DNA of 64,000 nt from Nitzschia sp. pyKryTriq1 (taxonomy: Eukaryota; Bacillariophyta; Bacillariophyceae; Bacillariales; Bacillariaceae). The translations under genes were made by a program, and so were the position numbers. The notes below the pieces were generated by a model. The model was not told the DNA's origin. It saw only the letters and a list, made by a program, of their open reading frames with translations, and made no database searches. Location of the stretch: positions 1,127,001 through 1,191,000 of the forward strand of contig OY101122.1 of the NCBI GenBank assembly GCA_956465555.1, given 5' to 3'. Below, piece by piece: positions 28,434-36,723 of the stretch. Every line of letters begins with the position of its first letter. The first letter of the stretch is position 1.

Positions 28434-29723
28434 TTACAGGCGGATCGGCACTCCTTTGCTCCATTGACCTTCGTGCCGCAGCGATCCGTCGGCTCGTACT
28501 TCCTTTCCTTGGCCATGGATTTCTCCTTGCATCCATTGTCCCTCGTACCATCCACCGTCAGTCCATGTCATTTTGCCTTGGCCTTCGAAAATATTCATGA
28601 CGGAGTTTCCTTCATATCGGCTGCCGTCGCTGAACTTGTAGACACCCCAACCGTGCTTAAAACAAATACAACATGTGAGAAGCTGTTACAATCACAAGCG
28701 CTTGGAACCACTTCATGACAATTGAAGGAATATACTCACGCGGGCTCCATTGTGTAATTCTCCCAAATATTTTGCACCGTCTGGGAAACTGAGCGTTCCA
28801 TGAATGGGATCATCTTGGTGAAACTTTCCATCGAAGATACGACCGTCAGCATAATATAATCTTCCTTTGCCCTCTCGAAGATCATTTTGCACTTCTCCCT
28901 CATAGACATCTCCATTGGCATTTTGAATTTTTCCTAGACCATGCCAGTGACCAGAGACCCAGTCTCCTTCGTAGCTCCGTCCCTGGTGATGATATTTCAT
29001 TCGGCCTCGTCCATGTGGCATTTGTTCAGACCGTGAAACAGAGCCAGTGTACAATCCTCTTGCGTTGTATGCATCTCTCATTTCCTCGGATTCCAAATGA
29101 TAAGTTGGCATATTATCGTCAATGGAGTATCTGGTCACGTCGTCATCGTCGCTGTTGAAAATAGAGAGTTCACGTGGCAGCGCTTTGATGGCTCCCTTGG
29201 TTTTGTTGAGACATCGGCGGCTACTGCTGTTCCCTTCGTCGTCGTCACTTGCTTCTTCTTCGCCTGTTTCAATAATCGACTCGGTAATAAGTGTGCCAAC
29301 GCCAGATTCTAGTACATCCGCTCGATTGAGTAACCGGGGAGTGTCCTTTACGGACCTGGGTGCCGGAAGGGGCGAAGCCATTTCTACACTGCTGCGGGTA
29401 GGAGGATCCAAGGAAGGCCTTCGACTGGTGCGACCGGTGTGTGGCGGCAGTGTGGATTCATCGTCGTCGTCGTCCGTATGACGTCGAGAAGATGGGGGTC
29501 TGTGATTCGGAGCCTTGGGAGGCAACTCTGATCGCGGCTTGGCGGCGTCAGCTGAGCCCTTCCGACCCGCTAAGATGTCTCCGTCCTTGATGAGACTCTT
29601 AATCTGTGCTTCCAGAGACGCAATCAACGCATCCTTCTGAGAAAGCTCTCTGCGAAGTTGCTGGACTTGGCTCTTGAGTTCTCGGTTCTCGTCTTCCAAC
29701 AGCGCTTTGCTGCTTCCACTCAT
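28434..29723 (-). CDS. MORN-repeat protein with N-terminal coiled coil
   Basis: Two exons on the minus strand, 29723-28740 and 28655-28434, with an 84-nt intron (GTGAGT...TTTTAAG), give 401 aa. Splicing joins LHNGAR to HGWGVYKFSDGSRYEG and completes a MORN unit, which supports the junction. The N-terminal 45 residues are a coiled coil (ENRELKSQVQQLRRELSQKD). A long Ser/Asp/Arg-rich linker follows. From about residue 225 to the end run some seven MORN motifs (YEGDWVSGHWHGLGKI, YEGEVQNDLREGKGRLYY, YEGQWMQGEIHGQGK). MORN arrays are linked to membrane-associated or cytoskeletal scaffolds and sometimes lipid kinases; no kinase domain is present. The partner is unknown. Confidence 0.88.
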
Positions 29724-31395
29724 TGGGAACTTGAAACAGATATCAGGTGTGGAGGCACTGAGTGGCTTTGCTTGTTGTCACAAATGGAAAATACGAAATG
29801 ATGATTGTATTATGTCCACCAACAACGTACAGTCTGCCTTCGAAAGATCACAACAAGCCATCGATCCAACAGCCTGGATAATTTTGTTTGTTCTCTGCAT
29901 GCATCAAGCATGACGCATGCATGACCCGAAAACGTCGCGGTACGCGCAGGACATTCAAGTACAAATTATGCCCTACGAACACGCATGCCCTCCTCCCTTG
30001 TCTATGTAATGAGTTATACATCCTTCATTTCTGAATATAACAACACAACACGTTCGTGGTGTTGTGGATGGTGTTGCCTCCGTCCAACCAGCATACCGGT
30101 ACCGGTACCGGTACCTGGTACCGGTAGCAAGGAGGTCCAAGATCAAGCAACACAAATAAAAAAGATGCGTTGACGACTTCTTGAAAACTTGATACCTCGT
30201 CTTCTCGGCATCATCATTTTCATTGTTTCATTGTTGTTGTCTCCCGAAAGTATCGCACGTGTAGATTAGACTACAAGTACGGTACGGTACTATGCAAAGT
30301 ATTGTGTACAAACCGGTATGTCGGGACTAGTTGAGGTACCGTTCGACCTTGCTGCACGGTGAATGCAACGTTCAACGCACAGCAATTATCTTCCAACGTT
30401 TTCGGGTAAATGTCGATTCAATTGCAAACAATGAATCCGTCGTTATAACGATGATATGACCTTGGATCAATAGAATGAGCTACGCGTGGTGTCAGCTGGT
30501 GAGTCGTCGTCATCGTCGCATAAATCCCTCGCTGGAGAACGAACATCGTGTCATCCATGAAGAGAGTTATTTACTGCTACAACAACCTGCTCGGATCAAA
30601 ACACACATACGAATCGGAAATGCCACCCTCGAGTACCCAACCAAGGTTTTGGGTATGGCCCTTGGGCGTAACCCGGACTTTTTTGTGGGCGCCTTCAACC
30701 CCAACTGTTCTTCCAGGAACTGTGGATTCCTTGTGGTGGCTGTGAAACCTTAGATTCCCTTTGGAGGATCAGTTGCCGTGGATCCCTGTTGCCACAACGA
30801 ACGAAAGAATGACTCTTGGTCATTATTTCTTTTGCTGTTGGCAGTGTCCTGCCTCCCCCCCCCTTTATATCATGGTTCTCTCGCATTTTCCTTGGTGGCG
30901 ATTCGGTTTTGAGCAATGACGCATTTTGGGAACTGTAGAGGTCTCTTTCCAAGTTGGTTTTCTTTCGGGGGAACCCCAGTAGGGAACGGCTCGCAGTGCT
31001 GTCCGGTCATTTCCAGCCCAATGGATCTGGGATGGCGTCGAGACCATTTGTTGTTTCATATGGCGCTGTTCCTACTGTTGGGTGACTGGCACGGCCCGGG
31101 TATTCAACGTCCCTGAGAGCTGCGTGCTCGGCTTGGAAGGCCTCATTTATGGTTTCTAGAAGACAAAGACGAGGAACAACTCTGAGATGTCCTTTGAAAC
31201 GCTGTGTCCATTTTGTTCGATCCTGTTGGTAGGCGTTTCTAATCTTGTTTTGTCTCATTCTGTTTTATTATGATTAATCAATTCAATGGTGGGCACATTG
31301 TTCGATGGTGTCCAACGACAATCTTTCCCTTCATCACTACTTCGTTCATTCGGCTTGTCCGATCAGTGCAAGTTACCGAGGTTCTTTCTGGATTC
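29724..31395. other. Intergenic region, 1.7 kb, no confident gene
   Basis: Contains a run of TACCGGTA units and a poly-C tract near 30855. On the minus strand around 30865-31258 there are protein-like patches in more than one frame, including a HCSKPNRHQGKC motif, but no continuous gene can be built from them. They may be decayed coding or repeat DNA. Confidence 0.45.
30093..30127. repeat. Tandem TACCGG hexamer tract
   Basis: Three head-to-tail ACCGGT units, then CTGG and a further ACCGGTAG: the longest tandem of the palindromic element in the window. Confidence 0.9.
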
Positions 31396-32403
31396 TCAAA
31401 CAGCAGCACGATCTTGGCGGTTGAATCTTTTCCAGATCATTGCAAAAGGAGAAGCCATGGAGGCAAACCGCGTTCGTTCTCCCGAGTCACCAACTGCGAT
31501 TCGAACTTGACGTCGCACTAGCCTTTTCCAACGTCGGCGTAGCAGGAAACGGAAGAAACGGTGACCGACTCTCTTTCTAGGTGCAGATGCAGCGTCAATG
31601 GTCAAGATATCTTCCTCTTGTGGTTTAGGCTTTGATGCGGCGATTATATCTTTGATTGTTTGCGATATCTTGTCGGGCTTGATGACTCTTGAACTTTTCC
31701 CTTCAACTGAGTAGACTTGAAAGTACGTGTTGTTGCGGGAAGTTGCTCTCATAATATCAATACTTGCGAGGACTTCCTTGTCGTCCCTGAGGATCAGACA
31801 TGCACCTGCATCGGTTGTGAATTTGAAGCGAAGGGTCCCATTCTTGTTGTGCCCCGGCTCGATCACCCATACAACTGGCGAATGGCGCGCCTTTTGAATT
31901 TTCTCAGAGCGATGATGGTGTTTCTTCTTCTTCTTGAATCTTTTGGAGCGAAGTTTCTTCTTGGGTTCCTCCACCGGGCGTTCGATTTCGGTATTTTCCT
32001 TGTTCGATTCTTGCTCGGCAACTCGACTCTCTTCTTCACGGGATAGGAGTTCCACGTCGAGAAACGATTCCAGTCGCTCTCTCAAACCGAGACGTGATGT
32101 CGTCTGCTTTTCGGGGTTCTTTTGTTCTCCCTCCTTTGACGTGAGAGCTCCGAGATCTCGGCAAGCTCGCGGTTTCTTGGTGTCGTCGGTCATTGCGCTG
32201 GGCGACGATGAAACGGAGGTGCTGATGGCGATTTCATCTAAGATGGAGTCCAAGTCTTCGAGAAAGTTGTCGCACCCATCCAAGAGATCATCTCTATCAA
32301 TCGCTGGAAGCGGGATCGGATTGCTGTCGGAGACGTTGACCACTTCCCCGAACTTGGAGCATGGAGTATTCGAAGACAGGTTGGAATGCATTGTCAGATT
32401 CAT
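31396..32403 (-). CDS. Hypothetical basic protein, 335 aa
   Basis: Not recognised. The N-terminal ~110 residues are acidic or Ser-rich (DRDDLLDGCDNFLEDLDSIL). A lysine/histidine block (KKKLRSKRFKKKKKHHHRSE, about 148-167) looks like a nuclear localisation signal. Residues about 175-255 read as a compact beta-rich unit (HSPVVWVIEPGHNKNGTLRF, GACLILRDDKEVLASIDIM, NNTYFQVYSVEGKSSRVI). The C-terminus is strongly basic (RFFRFLLRRRWKRLVRRQVR). The beta unit may be a small ligand-binding domain, but no family can be named. The start is the first ATG (MNLTMHSN); a second Met follows four codons later. Confidence 0.55.
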   Translation of the reverse strand: MNLTMHSNLSSNTPCSKFGEVVNVSDSNPIPLPAIDRDDLLDGCDNFLEDLDSILDEIAISTSVSSSPSAMTDDTKKPRACRDLGALTSKEGEQKNPEKQTTSRLGLRERLESFLDVELLSREEESRVAEQESNKENTEIERPVEEPKKKLRSKRFKKKKKHHHRSEKIQKARHSPVVWVIEPGHNKNGTLRFKFTTDAGACLILRDDKEVLASIDIMRATSRNNTYFQVYSVEGKSSRVIKPDKISQTIKDIIAASKPKPQEEDILTIDAASAPRKRVGHRFFRFLLRRRWKRLVRRQVRIAVGDSGERTRFASMASPFAMIWKRFNRQDRAAV

Positions 32404-33160
32404 TCAGACCACTGGAGTCCGTAGCGTCACCTCGGCGACAAGAATGAATCAATATCGAAGGAGACTCCTCAGTTTGGTGGGGATTCTTTTTGAGACGATT
32501 CTTCGTTGGAACCGATGAGGATGAGGCAGGGTGATTGATTTTCGGCGATGACTTTCTGTTCTGAAACGTTTTTGAAAACCTTCGAAACGGTCATTCTCTT
32601 GCGTGCACGGAGCACACATTAATGGTAACGTGACATCAAAAGACAAATCATCTCGAAAAATCGTTGAACTAACTTGCACAAGTAGTACCGATGATAGATG
32701 ATATCCTTCTTTATGTAGAGAGTATAGAGACCACTTTATCTAGCTACCGGTACCGGTATGGAAGGAGCCACCGAAACCTCAGTCCCGCCAACAAGATTTT
32801 GAAATTTGGGGGCTGTTCTCCTCGATCCCCCGAACCACGTGCCAATGACTGCATGATCTGGCGACGATGGGATCGAGGATCGATTGAAAATTGAAATACT
32901 GTCTATCTACCGGTACAAGAACATGTATTGCATACGGCGGGCATCCCTCTACCGGTCGGTATCGAGCACGGGGACGGAACGTTTTTATTTTCTGCCCATG
33001 CATGGGTTCAGGTCACTCCGTGCATACTGGTGTTGAATTCCCCAAAGTACAGAACACATGGTTTAGATGCTCACCGAAAGCAAGTCATAGAATTGAAAGT
33101 GTTAGATTGTGCATGATCTTTTGAATCGGCGCCGGCCGGTGAATGAACGTCAAGAGTTAG
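32404..33160. other. Divergent intergenic region
   Basis: About 760 bp, no gene. It contains the doubled TACCGGTACCGGTA element at 32745 inside a 19-bp string identical to 10321-10339, and single ACCGGTA copies near 32910. Confidence 0.6.
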
Positions 33161-34399
33161 ATGACTGTACCCAACAAAGAAACTGCCAGAGGCCGTGGGG
33201 CCCAACGACGTACAGCAGGAAAGCGCACTAAGACCGAGCTAGTTGGTCTTCTTCTTCTTCTTTGCTTGGCGATCTCAATTCTCGTCTCTGTGCGGAAAAC
33301 ACAGGAGATCACTGACCATCATGATACGCATGTGGCACAGAATGACGAGCACGCCATGGAGTTTTCAATCCGTAAAGTGGGGGCCGATCCATTGGAGCAC
33401 GAAGAAATCTTCTCGGCAACCATCAAAAGCTGCTTGCCGGAGAAGAACAAACATTGCAAACTCTTCATTCCAGAACACACGACAGCACAACGAATCGGCG
33501 TGCTGGCGCCTCCTGGGAATATTGAAAAGGCCTTCCTCCGTCTTCTTGAGGTAGTCGTGGGAAGAGCTCGCCGAAAGAAGAAAGTAGATATTGAGTTGGT
33601 GTCTACTACTCATATACCACCCTATGGATACGGGAAGACTCAGTGAGTAGTCGTGATCTTCGATATTCTCGTCCGAACTCCAACGGAATGCTAGTCCACG
33701 ATCTAACCCTCAACAACCCCTCCTTTCAACAACAGTGGATGGACCAGGATCATTCGAATAGTGCCTCAACCGCTTATACTTGGAGCCACAAGTGCATTGA
33801 TAGCAAATATGGAAGTGGGGCAAACCTTACACAGCATCACAGTAGATGATCTCAGGGCGAGCCTTCGTCAACAGATTCGGTATCACTGCCGAGCTAGTCA
33901 TGTCGCGGCTCATACAGCTTTGTGGAGTATTGACCTTAAGACTTTGTTTGACCTTTCTATCGATGACCTGATTCAACAAATTCAAATCTTCCTCGGATTG
34001 GAGAAGGACGATTTTCATGACGAGATCAAGGAATCAAAACACGGTGCTGCCGAAGACGGCTTGGTTCCGCCAGAGAATATGGAAAGCCTGATCTCTGTAA
34101 TGTCTTCCAAAGGTGCCTCTTTATTGACTCATGCGCAAATCGCATTACAGGGTAGCATTTTGAAGGAGCTGGATGACGTTTTAATGGAGGAGATGCGAAT
34201 TTCAAAGAATCTAACAGCCTGGCCATGCGAGAGCCTTTGGACAGTCGGTGATCGGGCCAAGGACCCGCTCGAAATTTCGCCACTTGTCGCACGGATAGCC
34301 CAATCTATGAGTCCGAACTGCACTGCACCCTTTACGTCATGTTTTGTCAAACGAGATCTCTGCGAGGCTAAGGGAGATGGACAATGTCGCGGGAAGTAG
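33161..34399 (+). CDS. Type II membrane protein of unknown function
   Basis: Two exons, 33161-33642 and 33736-34399, with a 93-nt GT-AG intron, give 381 aa. The junction produces YGYGKTHGWTRIIRIVPQPL, a smooth segment, and the sum of exons keeps frame. A basic N-terminus (ARGRGAQRRTAGKRTKTE) precedes one hydrophobic helix (LVGLLLLLCLAISILVSV, about 28-45), so the bulk of the protein would be in the ER/Golgi lumen or outside. Cysteines are spaced in pairs near the C-terminus (CESLW, SPNCTAPFTSCF, DLCEAKGDGQC), consistent with lumenal disulphides. I do not recognise the family. Confidence 0.75.
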
Positions 34400-34801
34400 G
34401 GGACCTTCTCAGATGATGATTCTCGGCATCCGGCGATTTTGCATACCTAGTCCTCCAATGAGATGCTGTCGCAGTCCAGATGAAAAAGTCAAGATGAAAT
34501 AGCACGTACAAATAGTAGTTTGGGGGAACTAATTCTAAGATTGCAATCTTTCGAACCAATGATTAGAGAAGCTGCTACCGCCTACAGCCTTCCATCGACT
34601 ATTAGCTATCTTCTCCGTGGTCGAAAGCATCTTGCGATCACCCCCCTCGCAATCAGAAGCCACAGAATTCCCGCACTCAGGTTCCTAAGTTCACGAATAT
34701 TTCGCTGCCAGCCATCCCAGTTTTCATCTTGTTGTTGCCATGGCTCCTGAAGGCGACTGATCAAAGGACTCAGTCGGCGGTGCACGCACAAAACTCGAGT
34801 C
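34400..34801. other. Convergent intergenic region
   Basis: About 400 bp of 3' flanks; no gene seen. Confidence 0.6.
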
Positions 34802-35202
34802 TTATTTCCCTGCGGGGGCATTTTCTTTTCTGGCGGCATCTTGCAGTAATTCCGTATCAACGTGCTCTGGTGGGATTTGAATATATCTCACTACGCTACC
34901 GCGAACAAAACAGTTTTGTAGGGCAACCAATTGTGGGTATTTGTCAGGGTTGATGATTTTCACGTTGAGTAGTTTCACATTAAGATATTGATCGACACTG
35001 TGCAGAGTCCCTGTCAGTACCACATCGTTTTTAAGCTCTACCGCGATTTCTTTTCCGACCAACGTCTTGAAAAACGATAGAAAAATCTGTAGTGATTATG
35101 AAAGATAAGGTAAGATTGTGGTACTTCTAAGCAGCACCTTATGGGCGGCGACGCCCCCCTTTTCAATTCACGCGACGTAATGTTTATCTTCACACTTACC
35201 AT
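34802..35202 (-). CDS. LSM2: U6 snRNA-associated Sm-like protein LSm2
   Basis: Two coding exons: the ATG alone (35202-35200), a 113-nt intron (GTAAGTG...ACTACAG, 35199-35087), then 35086-34802. The product is 95 aa, the same length as LSm2 in animals. Splicing gives M followed by IFLSFFKTLVGKEIAVEL, which matches the family start MLFYSFFKTLVGK. Downstream GTLHSVDQYLNVKLLNVKI is Sm motif 1 and CFVRGSVVRYIQIP is Sm motif 2. LSm2 belongs to the LSm2-8 ring that binds the U6 snRNA 3' end in the nucleus and to the LSm1-7 ring in mRNA decapping. The internal Met in other readings would truncate the first strand, so the split start is preferred. Confidence 0.92.
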
Positions 35203-35506
35203 GACGGCGAAAAGATCAATTCGTACACAATTCTACTCGCTTCTCTGGTTGCCAATGTACTGCAAGATTTCGAGGTGGACTGACGATGACGACCTGGTAG
35301 TATGATAGCAATAATGACAATGGATCGTTTGCTTTTGCGTTTTGATTTTTTGTTGGGGGTGTTTTGCTCGTTCCGATCGAGGGCTGAAGCACAAAGAGGC
35401 GCGAGATAACGTGAAAAGTTCAACTGTGTATTGTTCGAATAACATAACATTTCCCACGCTAATCGGTGTCGTCGCAAGGTTCGGCCATCCAATTTTTTAG
35501 CTTATC

Positions 35507-35516
35507 TTTATATACC
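35507..35516 (+). promoter_or_regulatory. TATA-like element upstream of the permuted tRNA
   Basis: TTTATATACC lies about 25-33 nt before the leader helix that should start the precursor. Position and composition fit an upstream TATA element used with Pol III in some algae and plants. Inference only. Confidence 0.4.
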
Positions 35517-35554
35517 ATTTTTTTTGCCTTTCTGGCTGACTCCGGCCTCAAGTC

Positions 35555-35633
35555 AGCCCTTGGTCGTGGGTTCGAACCCCACCTGGAGCACTCTATGCTC
35601 CCGTAACTCAGTGGTTAGAGTGGGGGTCTTATG
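35555..35633 (+). tRNA. Circularly permuted tRNA-Ile (anticodon UAU)
   Basis: The 3' half (35555-35590: A38, anticodon-stem 3' strand GCCCT, variable loop TGGTC, T arm GTGGG-TTCGAAC-CCCAC, acceptor 3' strand CTGGAGC, discriminator A) lies upstream of the 5' half (35597-35633: acceptor GCTCCCG, D arm ACTC-AGTGGTTA-GAGT, anticodon stem GGGGT, loop CTTATG). Six bases, CTCTAT, separate them. Joining 37 to 38 gives exactly 73 nt with all stems formed. Exceptions are one C6-U67 mismatch and two G-U pairs in the anticodon stem. The anticodon TAT is at 35630-35632. Leader CTCCGG (35540-35545) pairs with trailer CCGGAG (35639-35644), and three-base bulges TCA and TGA place both cuts at 37/38, a bulge-helix-bulge-like splice site. 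No CCA is encoded. Residue 37 is G where A is usual. Confidence 0.85.
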
Positions 35634-35648
35634 AACGCCCGGAGACAA

Positions 35649-35652
35649 TTTT
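35649..35652 (+). terminator. Possible Pol III terminator of the permuted tRNA
   Basis: TTTT 5 nt after the trailer helix, followed within 25 nt by further TTTT runs. Confidence 0.5.
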
Positions 35653-36723
35653 GTTTCGAGGAGGTGATGTTGTTTTATTTTGTCTACTAGCTAGTAGTAC
35701 ATTGTAGTAAGTTGTCATTATCTTTTTCTTATTTTTCAAATAAATGCAGGGTTGTCTCCTCTTTTTGCTGCTCTTTTTTTGCATAATTTTGCTTGTTTGT
35801 ATCTTGTACTCCTACAGGCTCCAGGAACATTGTACCTGTGAATGAGGGAAACGTGACCAAAAAGCTTTGTGGTAATGATATGGTTTACAAGATATAGTTT
35901 TCTATTTAGTCTAGTCTCAACGAGCAGGAGGACAACAACGACTTTTTTACTACGAGTACTCGCAGTACATACCGGTACCTGCCGCGGTCGTACCGTACCT
36001 CGTACCGGTACCTCTCGCTACTACCGTACGAGTATTGGAGAGCTCTATTTTAGAGTCTCGCTCGACGGCGGCAGCAAGCGGCTGGGCTCCACTTGTAACA
36101 ACATCGGGGTTCGCGTCTGGCGTCTCGTGCGTCAGGTCCAGTGGTCAGCTTGTGCGCGCGTTCGCCATCGAAAACAGAACACATCAAAAAAGCGATGGCA
36201 AGATTATTTTTTGGCCGTGCGTCTACGGATGATCATGGAACAAAAGCAACACATCAATATTGTAGTAACACTGAACAATCCACGACCATTTCATGAGTGA
36301 ATGATCTCACAAATTGTAGAGGCCTCTTTATATTATAGGCCCGTATTGATTATCTTGGCCAGCGAGAAAATCCATTGTAGATTGATTGCCATCGCTCCGA
36401 GAATACCAGAAGCGAGAATTATTTGTGATTTTGAGAGATCGGGGGCAGCCAAAAGCACCCGGAGGTTGAACACGTACCGTTGGATTTGTCATCAGATTCT
36501 TCCTTCTTCGCCCGCGTGTTATCGCCGACACGCAACACAGCGACGGCCAACTAACATCAAAACTCAAAACCAGCTGCGCCCTCTCTCCCTCGCTTGTTCT
36601 CGCGATTGAATCATTAGACATTGCTTTCATCTTCGATTTGCTTTATCGTTGCACACAAGTGGTTCACAATTTTGATTCAATCATACACCACACTTAGTAT
36701 TGATAAAGCGCAACGATTCAGTG

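Larger units (their letters stand above)
35203..36723. other. Intergenic region carrying the permuted tRNA gene
   Basis: About 1.5 kb between LSM2 and the CCA-adding enzyme gene. Besides the tRNA and its signals it has T-rich DNA (35680-35800) and TACCGGTA copies near 35972 and 36004. A plus-strand frame at 35869-36300 is unsupported. Confidence 0.6.

Noticed and set aside
30865-31258. Minus-strand patches with a HCSKPNRHQGKC motif
   Set aside because: The patches sit in more than one frame and no supported splice or start links them; left as unresolved intergenic DNA.
31934-32518. 194-codon plus-strand frame
   Set aside because: Antisense to the basic hypothetical protein; Ser-rich with no motif.
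35500-35590. Ordinary linear tRNA ending at CTGGAGCA
   Set aside because: No D arm or GCTCCAG-like acceptor 5' strand occurs in the 80 bases upstream.
35597-35670. Ordinary linear tRNA starting at GCTCCCG
   Set aside because: The sequence after the anticodon loop has no T arm (no TTCGA) and no matching acceptor 3' strand; only the permuted joining gives a full cloverleaf.
35869-36300. 143-codon plus-strand frame
   Set aside because: Runs through TACCGG and GTAC repeats; Arg/Thr-rich artefact.
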